From Pseudomonadota bacterium (GTDB lineage: Bacteria > Pseudomonadota > Gammaproteobacteria > UBA5335), in NCBI GenBank assembly GCA_002862435.1, contig PKDC01000047.1:1-64000 (forward strand): a stretch of DNA of 64,000 bases. Reading direction: 5' to 3'. Positions within the stretch are counted from its first letter, which is position 1. Each line of letters starts with the position of its first letter. The notes beneath the pieces are model-generated. The model was given only the letters and a program-made list of their open reading frames with translations. It searched no databases and was not told the DNA's origin. Positions 38,103-50,181 of this stretch are shown here, piece after piece. The position numbers were made by a program, and so were the translations under genes.

Positions 38103-39161
38103 TCAGGTCGCTGTGGGCACGCGCAGACTGGCCATGTCGATGACGAAGCGGTACTTGACGTCGCTCTTGAGCATCCGCTCGTAGGCTTCATTGATGGCCT
38201 GGATCGGGATGAGCTCGATATCCGAGACGATGCCATGCTCGGCGCAGAAATCGAGCATCTCCTGGGTCTCGGCGATGCCCCCGATGAGCGAACCGGCGAG
38301 CTGGCGGCGCTTGAAGATGAGGTTGAACACTTGCGGCGCTGGATGCGGCTCGGCTGGCGCCCCCACCAGGGTCATGGTGCCGTCGCGCTTGAGCAGATTG
38401 AGGTAGTCATCCAGCCGATGCGGTGCGGCCACGGTATTCAGAATGAAATCAAAGCGATTGCGCTGCGCCGCCATCTGTTGCTTGTCCCTGGAGATCACCA
38501 CCTCGTCGGCGCCCAGGCGATGCGCGTCGGCCTGCTTGTCGGGGGATGTGGTGAACAGGACCACGTGCGCGCCCATGGCATGGGCGATCTTGACGGCCAT
38601 ATGCCCGAGCCCGCCCAAACCGACAACGCCGACCTGCTTGCCAGGCCCGGCCTGCCAATGGCGCAGCGGCGAGTAGGTGGTGATGCCGGCGCAGAGCAGC
38701 GGCGCCACCGCGGCGAGTTGGCGCGCGTCATGGCGGATAGTCAACACAAAGGACTCTTTCACCACGATGGTCTGGGAATAGCCGCCGTAGGTGTTCTCGC
38801 TGCCACGGCCGTTGTAGGTGCCGGTGAAGCCGTTCTCGCAATACTGTTCCAGACCCTCTGCGCAGGACGGGCACTGCTGGCAACTGTCGACCATGCAGCC
38901 CACCCCCGCCAGATCACCGACCTTGAACCGGGTCACCCGCTCTCCCACCGCCACCACGCGGCCGACGATCTCATGGCCGGGAACGGAGGGATAAAGCGTG
39001 TTCTGCCATTCGTTGCGGGCGGTGTGCAAGTCCGAATGGCACACCCCGCAATAGAGGATTTCGATCCCCACGTCTTCCGGCCCCGGATCGCGGCGCTCGA
39101 AATCGAAGGGTTGCAGCGGGCTGGACGGATCGTGGGCAGCGTAACCGCGGGTCTTGATCAT
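38103..39161 (-). CDS. zinc-dependent NAD(P) alcohol dehydrogenase (YahK / cinnamyl-alcohol type)
   Basis: 352-residue medium-chain dehydrogenase/reductase. Catalytic zinc residues are in CGVCHSDLH near 39-47 and GHEIVGRVV near 62-70; the structural zinc loop has four cysteines in CQQCPSCAEGLEQYC near 94-108; the nucleotide fold is VGVVGLGGLGHMAVKIA near 175-191. Such enzymes reduce many aldehydes with NADPH. GGAG lies 8 nt before the ATG. It is flanked by ureG and a lipid A acyltransferase with no evident operon link. Confidence 0.93.
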   Translation of the reverse strand: MIKTRGYAAHDPSSPLQPFDFERRDPGPEDVGIEILYCGVCHSDLHTARNEWQNTLYPSVPGHEIVGRVVAVGERVTRFKVGDLAGVGCMVDSCQQCPSCAEGLEQYCENGFTGTYNGRGSENTYGGYSQTIVVKESFVLTIRHDARQLAAVAPLLCAGITTYSPLRHWQAGPGKQVGVVGLGGLGHMAVKIAHAMGAHVVLFTTSPDKQADAHRLGADEVVISRDKQQMAAQRNRFDFILNTVAAPHRLDDYLNLLKRDGTMTLVGAPAEPHPAPQVFNLIFKRRQLAGSLIGGIAETQEMLDFCAEHGIVSDIELIPIQAINEAYERMLKSDVKYRFVIDMASLRVPTAT

Positions 39162-39417
39162 GAGGTGAACTCCTTCGCCTTCGAAACCGAGGATGCCGGA
39201 TCAGCCATGGACAGCTGTGCTCCCATGGCCTTGATCGGCGGGACGGATGGCACGCCCGCGGATTCATTGCGCCTCTGGGGCGAAAGACTCGATCCGAGGC
39301 ATGGCCGCAGTTTGGCTCCGAAGACCAACAAAGGTTCCGGAATTGCCGTGGGGCCACCAACAGCAGGCAGGCAGGCACGACCATGAAACGGAAAACCTGC
39401 CCGCCGACGAAGCGGCA

Positions 39418-40302
39418 TCAATGATGGCGACGACGAGGGTACAGCGGCGGCTCACCCGGGGGGCGGCGGCGGAAGCGCCGATAATTCCAGAAATACTGCT
39501 CCGGATAGCGTTTGATCAGTGCCTCGACCGCATCGCTCAACACCTGCGTTCCCACCTGAGAATCGGGGTCGGCCACCTCCTCCGGCACCCGCTCAAAATG
39601 GATGCGGTAACCCTGCCCCCAGGCCAGCCGTTCCGCGAAACACAGGATTACCGGCACCTTCGCCTTATGGGCCAAACGCGCCAGCAACACCGGTGTGTGG
39701 GTCGCCCGGCCGAAGTGAGTCACGAACACCCCGCCGTACTTGGGATCCTGATCCGGCAACAGGCCCGCCAATTCCTTGCGCCGCAAAGCCGCCATGAGCG
39801 CCCGCACGCCGCTCTGGTCCGCCGGCTCCAGTCGCGCGCCCAGGCGTTGACGCCGCTCGCGGATCCAGCGATCCAGCGCACCTCCCTGAGGACGGTACAA
39901 AACCGTCAGCGGATAGTGGATCGACAGATAGTTGCCCACTATCTCCCAGCAGCCCAGATGGGGCGTGGCCACGATCGCGCCGCCTTTGGACAGTGCCTCG
40001 CCGATCAGCGCCTCGCCCCGGGTCTCCCGTACCAGCGCCGCCACCCCACGCCGATCGGCATGCCACACCTTGCCCGATTCGAAGATCAGGCGTCCCAGAT
40101 GCGCCAGCGCCTTGCGCCGCAGGCGCCGCCGCCAAGCCGGGGATTGATCCGGGAAACAGAGCGCCAGATTGATATCCACCATGGTCCGCAAGCGCAGTGG
40201 CAGCAGCGACAAGGCCATTCCCAGCGCCGCACCTACCATGTGCAACAACGGCAAAGGCAACAGCGCGAAGGTGCGCAACAGCCAGATGCGGAAATCAGGC
40301 AT
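39418..40302 (-). CDS. lipid A biosynthesis acyltransferase (LpxL/HtrB family)
   Basis: 294-residue inner-membrane acyltransferase adding a secondary acyl chain to lipid A. An N-terminal membrane segment (FRIWLLRTFALLPLPLLHMV) precedes the HX4E catalytic motif in TPHLGCWEIVGNYL near 116-129, the LLPDQDPKYGGVFV region near 186, and the terminal EQYFWNYRRFRRRPPGE. The ATG at 40302 was chosen since residues further upstream are not family-like. There is no clear Shine-Dalgarno sequence, and an IS remnant begins within 90 bp upstream, so the native promoter may be lost. Confidence 0.9.
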   Translation of the reverse strand: MPDFRIWLLRTFALLPLPLLHMVGAALGMALSLLPLRLRTMVDINLALCFPDQSPAWRRRLRRKALAHLGRLIFESGKVWHADRRGVAALVRETRGEALIGEALSKGGAIVATPHLGCWEIVGNYLSIHYPLTVLYRPQGGALDRWIRERRQRLGARLEPADQSGVRALMAALRRKELAGLLPDQDPKYGGVFVTHFGRATHTPVLLARLAHKAKVPVILCFAERLAWGQGYRIHFERVPEEVADPDSQVGTQVLSDAVEALIKRYPEQYFWNYRRFRRRPPGEPPLYPRRRHH

Positions 40303-40388
40303 GGGATTCAAAACCGCGCTATCGGAGGAGCGCCATTCTGGGAGTGCACTGCTTGTCCTGTCCAGACCGCCCGCGGTTCTCTCTGTCG

Positions 40389-40667
40389 ACACCCGGCAAA
40401 CCGAACCAGAACGCGCACGTCGAATCTTTCAACGGCCGACTGCGCGACGAATGCCTCAACGAACACTGGTTTGCGAACCTGCTGCACGCCCGGGCGGTGA
40501 TCGAACCGTGGCACCGGGAATACAACGAGGAAAGACCGAAAAAAGTACTCGGCGGGTGGATGTCGCTGACGCCTCTTGCGATAGCTGGCAAGGTGTCGGC
40601 CTCGATCCGGCGCCAAGGTGCCGAGCGCACGCCACGCGCCCTTGAACTCAGTCAATGCCAGCGATGA
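40389..40667 (+). pseudogene. IS3-family transposase orfB, 3' remnant
   Basis: About 92 codons match the C-terminal part of IS407-group OrfB: GKPNQNAHVESFNGRLRDEC, then LNEHWFANLLHARAVIEPW and YNEERPKKVLGG. The first two catalytic acidic residues and the start are missing, so it is inactive. The third acidic residue is the E of VESFNGRL. The last 35 residues are less family-like. The left edge near 40390 is where similarity begins. With the orfA remnant at 50182 it brackets the glucan synthase islet. Confidence 0.85.
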
Positions 40668-40835
40668 GGCTCACAACTTCGGGGGTGATCTGGAGGGTGT
40701 TGGATTGAATCCTGGCGTCCAATGCGACATCCAATTACACCCATTCTGGTGCGTTATTAAGCGGTGACGCGTACTCCTTGTCGGTCGTTGCGGAGCGAAT
40801 CATGCTAACGTTCGCGTCGGCATGACGTTCAGCCA

Positions 40836-40991
40836 TTAGCGGATATGAATATTGCTCATGCCCAACAAGCCAATCACGCCAATGGTGATCAGATAGATTG
40901 CGACGATGTAATTGAGCAGGCGCGGCATGATCAGAATGAGAATGCCGGCAATCAGCGACACCAATGGGGTGAGCATTAAATTAACGTTCAT
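40836..40991 (-). CDS. DUF3096-like small membrane protein
   Basis: 51 residues, [20 protein letters not shown] followed by [20 protein letters not shown] and a short tail. Two hydrophobic helices with a [13 protein letters not shown] core match the small DUF3096 family of unknown function. CAGGAG lies 6 nt before the ATG. The start is 11 nt inside the 3' end of the cyclic glucan synthase gene in another frame, so the two are translationally coupled. An accessory role in glucan synthesis or membrane stability is only a suggestion from position. Confidence 0.82.
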   Translation of the reverse strand: MNVNLMLTPLVSLIAGILILIMPRLLNYIVAIYLITIGVIGLLGMSNIHIR

Positions 40992-43900
40992 GTTTATCTC
41001 CTGGGATATTGGTGAGCATGGAGGATGTCGCCAAGCTTACTTCAACCCAGTGCTCCCGGCGATCATCATGTAGCGGAATGACTTTGTCGAAGTATTCCAC
41101 GCCATCGACCATCAGACGCGTCACGCCGCGCGGCGCCGTATCGCCAGCGTCCATTTGCGTCACCGTGATGTGGTAGACCGTTTCCCGGTAGCGGTAGTGA
41201 ATCTTGAACCCCGGCCAATCGGCGGGCAGGCAGGGCGCCAGATGCAGTCTGTCGGCTTCGAGCCTCAAACCGAGCAACGATTCCATGATGAGGCGGTACA
41301 TCCAGCCGGCCGAGCCGGTGTACCAGCTCCAGCCGCCGCGACCGATGTGCGGCGCGACCGCATAGACGTCGGCGGCGACGACGTAGGGCTCCACTTTGTA
41401 AGTCGCAATGCCTTCCGGCGAACGCGCATGGTTGGCCGGGTTGATCATGGTCAGCAGCTCCCAGGCGCGCTTGCTATCCCCCAGCGCGGCAAACGCCATC
41501 GCCGCCCAGATGGCGCCGTGGGTGTATTGGCCGCCGTTTTCGCGCACGCCGGGCACGTAGCCGCGGATGTAACCCGGGTCCACGGCCGATTTGTCGAAGG
41601 GCGGATCGAGCAGCTGGACCAGTTGGCTGTCGCGGCGCACCAGGCGCTGGTCGACCGCTTCCATGGCCAGCAACGAGCGGGCCGAGCTGACCAAACCGGC
41701 CGCCCCGGATTGCCCGACCTGGGACAGCACCGACCAGCTCTGCGAGATGGAATCGATCTGGCATTCGGCGCTGGTCGCCGAGCCCAGCGGCGTGCCATCG
41801 TCAAACCAGGCGCGGCGGTACCAGGCGCCATCCCAGGCATGCGCGTCGATGTTCTGGCGCAACTGCTGCGCCTGCGCCAGACAAAAGTCCGCAAAAGCGG
41901 TATCGCCATGCCCGCGCGCCAGCTCGGCAAACTGCCGCAGCACGGTGCACAGGAAGAAGCCCAGCCAGACGCTCTCGCCGCGGCCCTGCATGCCGACCAG
42001 GTTCATGCCGTCGTTCCAGTCGCCGCCGCCCATCAGCGGCAGGCCGTGCGCGCCGAAACGCAGGCCGTGACGGATGGCGCGCACGCAGTGTTCGTACAGG
42101 CTGGCTGAATCAGGCGAGCGGCCCGGCAGGTCGTAGTAGGAGTCGTCTTCCGGGTTGACCGGGCGGCCGTCCAGAAAATGCACGGGCTCGTCCAGCACGC
42201 CGGTGTCGCCGATGCTCGCCACATAGCGGCACACCGCCAGCGGCAGCCACAGGTAGTCGTCCGAACAGTGGGTGCGCACGCCGCGGCCGGCCGGCGGATG
42301 CCACCAGTGCTGGACGTCGCCCTCCGGGAACTGCCGGCTGGCGCACAGCAGCAGGTGTGCGCGCACCAGCGCGGGCTCGGCATGGACCAGCGCCATCGTG
42401 TCCTGCAACTGGTCGCGAAAACCGAAGGCGCCGCCGGACTGGTAATAGCCGCTGCGGGCCCAGATGCGGCAGGCAATGGTCTGGTACAGCAGCCAGCCGT
42501 TGGCCAGCACATTGACAGACGGGTCCGGGGTTTCCACCTGCACCGCACCCAGGGTGTGGTTCCAGTAGTGCCACACGGCTTCCAGTGCCGTGCGCGCGGC
42601 CGCGCCGCCGCGAAAACGCTGCACCAGCGCGGCGGCGTCGTCCACATTGCGCCCGACACCGAGCCGGAACACGATCTCGCGCTCCTGCCCGTCGGCCAGA
42701 TCAAGACTCACCTGGATCGCGCCGCAGGGGTCCAGGCCCGCCCCGACCTTGCCGGACAGGCGCGCGCGCCGCAGCGCGGCCGGATCGCGCAGGCTGCCGT
42801 TGCGGCCCAGGAATTCCGTGCGATCGCCACTTATCCGCCGCATTGGGTCATCGACGTCGAAGAAGGCCACCGGCTCGGCGAACTCGGGGTTGTAGGGGTT
42901 GTGGGCGCACAGCGCACCGCTTTTCGGGCTGATCTCGGTGGTCACGTGCATGGCCGATTTGGCCGGCAGGTCCCCCAGCACCCACTCCACGTAGCCGGTC
43001 GCCGAGAGCTTGCGTGTCCGTCCCGACAGATTGCGCAGCTTCAGCACCGAGAACTTGACCGCCGCATCCGTGGCCACGTACACCCACAGCTCCGAGCGGA
43101 TGCCGTGGCTGACGTGCTCGAACACGCTGTAGCCGAAGCCATGGCGGGTGACGTAGGGCGCCGCGGCGCGCGCGGGCAAAGGCGTGGGCGACCAGAACTC
43201 GCCGGTTTCCTCGTCGCGCAGGTAGAGCGCCTCGCCGCTGCCATCGCTCACCGGGTCGTTGTGCCAGGGCGTGAGGCGGAATTCGTGGGCGTTCTCGCTC
43301 CAGCTGTAGGCGCCACCGCTCTCCGAGACCACCGTGCCGAAGTGAGGATTGGCGAGCACGTTGACCCACGGCGCGGGCGTCACCTCGCCGGGCGCGAGCG
43401 CGATCACATATTCGCGCCCGTCGGGGGTAAAGCCGCCCAGGCCATTGGCGAGAATCAGATCGCGCCGGGTGAGAGCGGTGTCGATGGGGGCGCCGCCTTC
43501 CGGCCGAGACGCACGAGTGGGCACAAAGCGCAACGGGCGCGGCTCCACCGGCCCGCGCCGGCCGAGCTGTTCGGCCAGACTGCCGCGGTCGTCGGCGATC
43601 ACCGCGCGCGCCACCGCTTGGAACAGAATGCGATCCTCGGCGGAAATCTGCTCCGCCGAGCGCACGAAGATGCCGCCGGGCCGGTCGATCACGCTGGCCT
43701 CGGTGCCGGACGCGATCAGGCCCATGATCTGGTCCTGCAGTTGCTGCCGGTAACCGGCGTGATCCTCGTTCCAGATCACCAGGTCCACCGCCAGCCCCTT
43801 CAGGCGCCAGTAGGCATGGGCCTGCACCAGTTGGCGCACCAGCTCCATATTGGCCGCATCACCGATCTGCAGCAGCACGATCGGCAGATCGCCGGAAATG

Positions 43901-46900
43901 GCATAGCCCCACAGCCCGGACTGCCCCCGGCGATTGCGGATCAGCACGGCGGGGTCGGCGCGCAGGACCTCGTCGGCGTAAATGACGGCGCTCGCCAGGC
44001 GCGCATACAGCTGCGCATCAGCCTCGCTGGCATTGAGCTGGCGCAGCACCACCTGGCTGTGGGTCCAGCTCAGCTCAAAGACGCGGTCGGCCAGGTGCCG
44101 GTCCTGGTATTTGTCCACCAGGCCGAGCGCCAGGTCGCGGCTTTCGGCAGCGCCGGACACGATGTCCAGCGTCACCGACTGTTCCGGTTCCAGCGCCACG
44201 ACGCGGCGGATGGCGACGATCGGGTCCAGCACCGAACCCGCGCTGCCGGACAGGGCGCCGGCTTCACTCATCGCCAGCGGCGCGGCCGGGCTGCGCGTGC
44301 GGCCGATGAAGCGCAGGCGGTCGGTCTCGAAGGACGGGGCACTCGCCTGCTCGCCGCGCACCACCATCAGGTGGAACATCCACGGCGGTTGTTCGTCGTG
44401 GGAGCGGGGCCGGCGCGTGCACAGGATGGCGCGCCGTTCGGGCAGCAACTCGGTCTGCACGAACAGGTTGCTGAACGCCGGATGCAGGGCATCCGTGGCC
44501 GCCGGCGCGATCACCACCTCGGCGTAACTGGTCAGCTCGATCTGCCGGCGCTGGCGCGAGCGGTTGGTGATGCGCACCCGGCGTAGCTCGATATCGTCCT
44601 CGGGCGACACCACGATGTCGGTATGGGTCTCGATCTCCCCGCGATCCGCGCCGCTGCCGACGGCGTCGCGACGCCGAAACTCGGCGCGCCCCTCGGAGAA
44701 AATCGCCTCGAAGCGCTCCGCGCGCTTGAGGGTCGGCTGATGGGTAGTCGACCAGAAAACCCCACTGGCGACATCGCGCAGATAGCAGAAGCTGCCCCAG
44801 TTGTCGCAGGTGCCATCCTCGCGCCAGCGGGTGACGGCAAGGCCCTGCCAGCGGCTATAGCCACCGCCCGCGTTGCTGACCATGACGTGGTAGCGGCCGT
44901 TCGAGAGCAGCTGCACCTGCGGCAGTGGCGTGTCGGCGGTGCCAAATACGCGGATCGGTATCTCCGCGGCGACCGCCGTGGAGCGCACCTCGGACAGCTG
45001 CGCCGTGTGCGGAAACAGGGCGGTCGCCTGCGGAACCCGCTCCTGCAGCAGCAGCAGCACCGCCTGGAACATCGGCTCGGACACGAAGCGCCGCTGCATC
45101 GGCCGGTCCAGCAGCAGCCCGGCCAGTGCCAGCAGGCTCATGCCCTGGTGATGGGCCATGAAGGAGCGCAGCAGCGCGCTCGATTGGCCTCGCCGCTGGC
45201 GGGCCGGCGTGTGGTCGATGGCCTCGAAGAAGCCGTACCGGCCCAGCGTCCCTTCGGCGGCGAGGCGCTGCAGATTCAGGCAGGCCGCCTCGGGTGCCAC
45301 CATCAGCGCCATCACCGAGGCATAGGGCGCGATCACCAGATCCTCGGCCAGGCCGCGCTTGAGTCCCAGGCCCGGCACGCCGAAGGCGCGGTACTGGTAA
45401 TTGAGCTGGGCGTCGACCGTGTTGTAGCCGGATTCCGACATGCCCCAGGCCACGCCGCGCTGCTTGCCGTACTCGATCTGTCGCGCCACCGCCGCCTGGC
45501 AGGTCTGGTCGAGCAGCGTGTTCTCATAGGTCGGCATCACCAGCAGCGGCATCAGGTACTCGAACATCGAACCGCTCCAGGACAGCAGCGTCGGTGCGCC
45601 GGTGGTGCCGGTGAGCAGGCGTCCCAGGGCGAACCAGCTCTCCTGCGGCAACTGGCCCTGGGCAATGGCGACGAAGCAGCACAGGCGCGCTTCGGACGCG
45701 AGTAGATCGTAGTAGCCCGAATCCAGCCGGCGCTCATCGACGTTGTAGCCGATGGTGAGCAGGTTGCGCGCCTTGTCGAACAGGAAGTCGTAGTCCAGGC
45801 GCGCGAATTCGCCGGCCTGCAGCGCCAGGCTCGCGATGGCGGCGATGCGCTCGCGGGCCCGCTCGCTGCCTTGCCTGACGCAGCCGAGCGCCGCCGTGAA
45901 TGCCTCGCGCTGCGCAGCGTCGGGCTGAGCGGCGATGCGCGCAGCGAGGCGCTCATTCAAGGTTGCGAGTTCGCGCAGGGTCGGGATGGCTTTGATGTCC
46001 GCCCACGGGTCATCCGCCGGACTGTCAAAAGCCGGCGCCATCGCGCTCGGCATTTCCGGCAGCGCCAGCCAGGGTGCAAGGAAAATCAGCTCGTCCAGCG
46101 CCGCCCGGCACTGCCCGGCCAGCGCCTCGGCCCAGCCGCGCGCTTCATCGTCGGGCGCCGCATCGCCGCTGCCGTCGCGATGGCTGGAGAGCGCAGTGGC
46201 GCCGCTCGCCAGGCGTTCGAGACTGGACCGCGCTGCCACCAAAGACTCCGGTGGCGCGGCGCAGAGGGACTCCAGTTCCCTGCTTAACCCGGCCACCTGG
46301 TGGGCAACGGCCGCATCCGTTGCGTCCGCGACGATCTCGAGCGTATCGCGCAGGCCCTCGAACAGCCGCGCCGGCAGAATCCGGTCATCGGCCAGCGCCA
46401 GCAGGCCAGGGCGCAGGGTCAGCAGATGGCCGGCGAGGTTGCCGCTGTCGACTGTCGAGACGTACCTGGGATTCAGCGGCTGCAGGGTCCGCGTGTCGTA
46501 CCAGTTGTAGAAGTGCCCCCGGTACCGATCGAGGCCCTCCAGCGTGCGCAGCGTATTGCCGGTGCGCAGGATCAGTTGTCCGGCCGTGAGGTAGCCGAAG
46601 TCGTAGGCGGACAGGTTCGCCAGCAGGGCGAGGCCGATGTTGGTCGGCGAGGTGCGGTGCGCGACCAGCTCGGCGCGATTGTCCTGCACATTGTCGGGCG
46701 GCAGCCAGTGGTCCTCCGGGCCGACAAAGCGGTCGAAGAAGCCCCAGGTCCGCCGCGCCAACGCGCGCAGAAAGCGGGTCTGTTCGGCCGTCAGGGCCGC
46801 CTCGCGGCGTACCCGCGGGCGGCTGAGCCACCAAGCGATTGCCGGTGATGCCAGCCACAGCAGCAGGATCGGCGTTGCCACGATCAGTGCCGCCGGGCGG

Positions 46901-49857
46901 GTGGCCAGCAGCAGCCCGGCACTCGCCAGCGCGATGGCGGGGGCGATCCACATGGCGCGCACGCTGGCGGCCAGATCGCTGCCGCCCGGCCTGGCCAGTT
47001 GGCGATCGACCTCGCTGGACGGGTTCCATTCCAGCAGCCGTCGGCGCGTGACCAGCATCCGCCACAGTGTGCGGGCGATGGCGTCCAGGCTGAACACCGC
47101 CTCATACGGCAGGCAGGCGAGCTCGAACGCAAGCTGCGCCAGGCGCCGCGACGCCGACTGCCCGATGGCGGTCAGATGCTGCCGCCACAGAACCTCGTCC
47201 GGCTTGCGGCACAGATCGAGCAGCGTGGCGCACAGCGCCGGCAGCAGCAGGATGGTGATCACCGCCAGGCTCCAGAAGCCCGGCGACCACAGCGCCCAGC
47301 CCGGCAACAACAGCAGCATCAAGGCCACCGGGACCAGGCTGCGGCGCAGGTTGTCCAGCAGCTTGCAGTGCGACAGCGCCGACAGCGGATTGCGCTCCGG
47401 TGGCGTGCCGGGCACGCGCCGGCGCAACCAGCCCGCCAGTTGCCAGTCGCCGCGAATCCAGCGCTGGCGGCGGCTCACATCCAGGCTGTAGCGGGCCGGA
47501 TAATCCTCATAAAGCTGCACGTCGCTGAGCAGGCCCGAGCGCGCGTAACAGCCCTCCAGCAGGTCATGGCTCAGGATCGAGTTGTCCGGAAAGCGCCCGC
47601 CCAATGCCTGCTCGAAGGCGTCGACGTCGTAGATGCCCTTGCCGATGAACGAGCCCTCGCCGAACAAGTCCTGGTAGGCATCGGAGACGGCGCGCGTGTA
47701 GGGATCGATGCCCGCGTCGCCACTGAACAGCTGCGCATAGCGCGAGCGATTCGCCCCCGGCAGGCTGGCGGCCACGCGTGGTTGCAGGATGCCGTAACCG
47801 GCGACAACCCGGCGTTTTGCCGCGTCGTAGCGGGGTCGGTTCAGCGGGTGCGCCATGGCGCCGACGAGCTGCCGCGCCGCATCGCGCGGCAACTGCGTGT
47901 CCGTGTCCAGGGTGATCACATAGCGCACGTTGCTCAAGGTCGCCGTGTCACCGACGACGCGCGCAAAGGCGTCCTCGGGACCGCCCCAGCTGGCGCCGCG
48001 CAGCAGCGCGTTCAGGTCCGACAGCTTGCCGCGCTTGCGCTCGTAGCCCATCCAGCGCCGTTCCTGCGGATTCCAGCGCCGCGGACGGTGGAACAGGAAG
48101 AATCGGTCGCCGGGAGTCTGATCCCCGTCGGGCGCGTATTTCTGGTTCAGCGCAGCAATCCGCTGCTCGGCCAGTTGCAGCAGCGCTTCATCCTCGGCAA
48201 GCACTTGCTGTTCGGCGTCCGCAAAATCGGTCAGCAGGCCGAAGTGCAGGTGTTCGTCCCGATTGGCCAGAAAGCGCACTTCCAGCGCCTCGACCAGTTC
48301 CTCGACGCCGGAGGTGCTGGTGAGCAGGGTCGGCACCACCACCAGCGTGCGCGCCTGCGGCGGGATGCCTTCGGAAAAGTCCATGCGGGGCAGCGGATGC
48401 GGCGTCACCAGCAGGCTGGACAGCCAGTTCACCAGCGCCCCGGCCAACCGACTGGCCGCAAGCAGCGCCAGCACGCCGATCGGCGCCCATGCCCAGCGGG
48501 GCATTTCTGCACTCGGTATTCCCGTCAGCAGCACCGCTGCGATGAGCGCCGTGAGCAGGACGATCCCGCCCAGATAAATCGGCAGCGGCGACCGGCCCAG
48601 CGCCCTGCGCGCCGCCGCCAGCGGCGAGCGGCGCACCTGTACCCTGAGCTCCAGTTGCGCCCGGCCCTCGTCGACCAGGTAGTAACCGACGTGCGACGCG
48701 CGGGCATCGGCGCCGGAGCCAGCATCGCTCGCCGCCGCTTGCGCCAACTCAACCACTTGGCGGGCCACCCCAGCCTCCGCCAGAGCGCTCTTTTTGGCGA
48801 TCTTTTCTATGGCATGGCGGTAGCGGTCGCGAGTGGAAAATTCCATTCCGCCGTAAGCGCCGGCTGGATCCTCCCGCAGGGTCTGCTCGACGACACTCTG
48901 ACTCTCGACGAACTCACGCCATTCCAGTGCGCCGAGCAATCGCAGGCTGCCGATGCTGTTGCTGATGGACACCTGGTCGGCGGCCTGTTGCTGGTTCTCG
49001 GACTGCACCAGCTGGGCGATGGTCAGGCCCACCTCGGCGAGGCGCTGCTCGATCCAAGTCAGCGGCAGGGCCAGCGCGGGGCCGTGGCCTTGTAGGCGGC
49101 GCGCCAGCTCGGCAACAAAGGTGCTGACCATCGGCGGATTCGAACGGGCCATGTCGGCGACCACCAGAATCAGGCTTTTCGGATCCTGCTCGGCCGCCTC
49201 CGTCATCCGGTCCGCCCAGACGTCCGCCAGGTCGCGCTCGGCCCAGCCGGCGGCGATCCTGGCCCCCACGCGGCGCAGATTCTCGATCACGGCCAACCGC
49301 AGCATGATCGGAATCGCCCACAATTCGCCGAGGTTGAGGGCGGTAACGCTCTGGTAGGCCGCCACGAAACGGCTGAGGGTGTGCGCATCGACGCGACCGT
49401 CACCGTGGGCAATGGTCTCCAGCGCAATGTCGTACACACGCGGATGTCCGGCCGAGGCTCCCTGCGTCAGGCGCGGAAGTTCCCGGCTGTAACCTTCGGG
49501 CAAGTGCCGCTTGGCGGTGCGGATCTGTTCTTCGATGAGGTAGAAATTGTCGAGCAGCCACTCGCCGGCCGGCGTGACCTGGCGGCCTTGGGAAACCGCC
49601 GTGGTCAGCAGATTGCACACCTCGACCAGCGCTTTTTCGTTCGCGGCCAAGCGATCCAGGAGCTGATCCGGCGCTGGCCGAGTCGCCAGCCGGTGAGACC
49701 CGGCGAGCACCAGGCCGTGCTGCGCCATCTGGTCAGCGCTGAACAATTCAGCACGCAAAGGAGGCTCGTCGGCGGCGGCAGCCCGAGGCCAGGCGCGGCC
49801 GCGCAGGCCGGTTTTCATGCGCCGCAAAAATCGGGTGAACTGGCTATCGGCATTCAA
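40981..49857 (-). CDS. ndvB: cyclic beta-1,2-glucan synthase (NdvB/ChvB/Cgs type)
   Basis: 2,958-residue inner-membrane enzyme that initiates, elongates and cyclises osmoregulated periplasmic beta-1,2-glucan. The order matches Cgs: an N-terminal region, membrane helices near 425-475, a GT84 domain with [20 protein letters not shown] and [12 protein letters not shown], more helices, a glycoamylase-like part with [13 protein letters not shown], and C-terminal GH94 phosphorylase modules with [12 protein letters not shown]. Length is close to rhizobial enzymes (about 2,830-2,870). Full-length versions are best known from Alphaproteobacteria. The 51-residue DUF3096 gene overlaps its 3' end, and IS3 remnants flank the pair. 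Confidence 0.95.
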   Translation of the reverse strand: MNADSQFTRFLRRMKTGLRGRAWPRAAAADEPPLRAELFSADQMAQHGLVLAGSHRLATRPAPDQLLDRLAANEKALVEVCNLLTTAVSQGRQVTPAGEWLLDNFYLIEEQIRTAKRHLPEGYSRELPRLTQGASAGHPRVYDIALETIAHGDGRVDAHTLSRFVAAYQSVTALNLGELWAIPIMLRLAVIENLRRVGARIAAGWAERDLADVWADRMTEAAEQDPKSLILVVADMARSNPPMVSTFVAELARRLQGHGPALALPLTWIEQRLAEVGLTIAQLVQSENQQQAADQVSISNSIGSLRLLGALEWREFVESQSVVEQTLREDPAGAYGGMEFSTRDRYRHAIEKIAKKSALAEAGVARQVVELAQAAASDAGSGADARASHVGYYLVDEGRAQLELRVQVRRSPLAAARRALGRSPLPIYLGGIVLLTALIAAVLLTGIPSAEMPRWAWAPIGVLALLAASRLAGALVNWLSSLLVTPHPLPRMDFSEGIPPQARTLVVVPTLLTSTSGVEELVEALEVRFLANRDEHLHFGLLTDFADAEQQVLAEDEALLQLAEQRIAALNQKYAPDGDQTPGDRFFLFHRPRRWNPQERRWMGYERKRGKLSDLNALLRGASWGGPEDAFARVVGDTATLSNVRYVITLDTDTQLPRDAARQLVGAMAHPLNRPRYDAAKRRVVAGYGILQPRVAASLPGANRSRYAQLFSGDAGIDPYTRAVSDAYQDLFGEGSFIGKGIYDVDAFEQALGGRFPDNSILSHDLLEGCYARSGLLSDVQLYEDYPARYSLDVSRRQRWIRGDWQLAGWLRRRVPGTPPERNPLSALSHCKLLDNLRRSLVPVALMLLLLPGWALWSPGFWSLAVITILLLPALCATLLDLCRKPDEVLWRQHLTAIGQSASRRLAQLAFELACLPYEAVFSLDAIARTLWRMLVTRRRLLEWNPSSEVDRQLARPGGSDLAASVRAMWIAPAIALASAGLLLATRPAALIVATPILLLWLASPAIAWWLSRPRVRREAALTAEQTRFLRALARRTWGFFDRFVGPEDHWLPPDNVQDNRAELVAHRTSPTNIGLALLANLSAYDFGYLTAGQLILRTGNTLRTLEGLDRYRGHFYNWYDTRTLQPLNPRYVSTVDSGNLAGHLLTLRPGLLALADDRILPARLFEGLRDTLEIVADATDAAVAHQVAGLSRELESLCAAPPESLVAARSSLERLASGATALSSHRDGSGDAAPDDEARGWAEALAGQCRAALDELIFLAPWLALPEMPSAMAPAFDSPADDPWADIKAIPTLRELATLNERLAARIAAQPDAAQREAFTAALGCVRQGSERARERIAAIASLALQAGEFARLDYDFLFDKARNLLTIGYNVDERRLDSGYYDLLASEARLCCFVAIAQGQLPQESWFALGRLLTGTTGAPTLLSWSGSMFEYLMPLLVMPTYENTLLDQTCQAAVARQIEYGKQRGVAWGMSESGYNTVDAQLNYQYRAFGVPGLGLKRGLAEDLVIAPYASVMALMVAPEAACLNLQRLAAEGTLGRYGFFEAIDHTPARQRRGQSSALLRSFMAHHQGMSLLALAGLLLDRPMQRRFVSEPMFQAVLLLLQERVPQATALFPHTAQLSEVRSTAVAAEIPIRVFGTADTPLPQVQLLSNGRYHVMVSNAGGGYSRWQGLAVTRWREDGTCDNWGSFCYLRDVASGVFWSTTHQPTLKRAERFEAIFSEGRAEFRRRDAVGSGADRGEIETHTDIVVSPEDDIELRRVRITNRSRQRRQIELTSYAEVVIAPAATDALHPAFSNLFVQTELLPERRAILCTRRPRSHDEQPPWMFHLMVVRGEQASAPSFETDRLRFIGRTRSPAAPLAMSEAGALSGSAGSVLDPIVAIRRVVALEPEQSVTLDIVSGAAESRDLALGLVDKYQDRHLADRVFELSWTHSQVVLRQLNASEADAQLYARLASAVIYADEVLRADPAVLIRNRRGQSGLWGYAISGDLPIVLLQIGDAANMELVRQLVQAHAYWRLKGLAVDLVIWNEDHAGYRQQLQDQIMGLIASGTEASVIDRPGGIFVRSAEQISAEDRILFQAVARAVIADDRGSLAEQLGRRGPVEPRPLRFVPTRASRPEGGAPIDTALTRRDLILANGLGGFTPDGREYVIALAPGEVTPAPWVNVLANPHFGTVVSESGGAYSWSENAHEFRLTPWHNDPVSDGSGEALYLRDEETGEFWSPTPLPARAAAPYVTRHGFGYSVFEHVSHGIRSELWVYVATDAAVKFSVLKLRNLSGRTRKLSATGYVEWVLGDLPAKSAMHVTTEISPKSGALCAHNPYNPEFAEPVAFFDVDDPMRRISGDRTEFLGRNGSLRDPAALRRARLSGKVGAGLDPCGAIQVSLDLADGQEREIVFRLGVGRNVDDAAALVQRFRGGAAARTALEAVWHYWNHTLGAVQVETPDPSVNVLANGWLLYQTIACRIWARSGYYQSGGAFGFRDQLQDTMALVHAEPALVRAHLLLCASRQFPEGDVQHWWHPPAGRGVRTHCSDDYLWLPLAVCRYVASIGDTGVLDEPVHFLDGRPVNPEDDSYYDLPGRSPDSASLYEHCVRAIRHGLRFGAHGLPLMGGGDWNDGMNLVGMQGRGESVWLGFFLCTVLRQFAELARGHGDTAFADFCLAQAQQLRQNIDAHAWDGAWYRRAWFDDGTPLGSATSAECQIDSISQSWSVLSQVGQSGAAGLVSSARSLLAMEAVDQRLVRRDSQLVQLLDPPFDKSAVDPGYIRGYVPGVRENGGQYTHGAIWAAMAFAALGDSKRAWELLTMINPANHARSPEGIATYKVEPYVVAADVYAVAPHIGRGGWSWYTGSAGWMYRLIMESLLGLRLEADRLHLAPCLPADWPGFKIHYRYRETVYHITVTQMDAGDTAPRGVTRLMVDGVEYFDKVIPLHDDRREHWVEVSLATSSMLTNIPGDKHER

Positions 49858-50159
49858 GTCGGGAGGCCTTTGGAGGAAACAAGTGCGTCACCGATGCCCA
49901 GCGAGCGTGGAATTGCCGAGCAAACGTCGGTTAGATGCGGTCCAGCTTGCGCCCTTCCAGCCAATAAATCTGTTCCTGACGGTCGTCCAGTCTTCTGAAC
50001 CGGGATGCGTTGAAGAAAACCGGAATGGTTTCATCCGCATGAAACCGGTAGCCTGACGCCCACCAAGAGCGGGTTGCCTTTACGCCGCCCCGAGCAGATC
50101 GAAGATGAAATCGTAATCTTCCCCGCCTGCCACAGAAGCTGAAAGTAGAACTTTCTGGC
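49858..50159. other. 302-bp leader upstream of the glucan synthase gene
   Basis: This must hold the glucan synthase promoter; I see no convincing hexamer pair. A minus-strand frame ending at 49931 has a protein-like stretch (SGYRFHADETIPVFFNASRF then RRLDDRQEQIYWLEGRKLDR) without a start of its own. It may be the tail of a gene cut by the IS element to its right, but I recognise no family. Confidence 0.3.
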
Positions 50160-50181
50160 ATGTTCCCGCCAGGAGGTTCCG

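Noticed and set aside
42178-44586. 802-codon plus-strand open frame, and other long frames opposite the glucan synthase gene
   Set aside because: They are shadows of the GC-rich 8.9-kb synthase gene; the minus frame carries all GT84/GH94 motifs.
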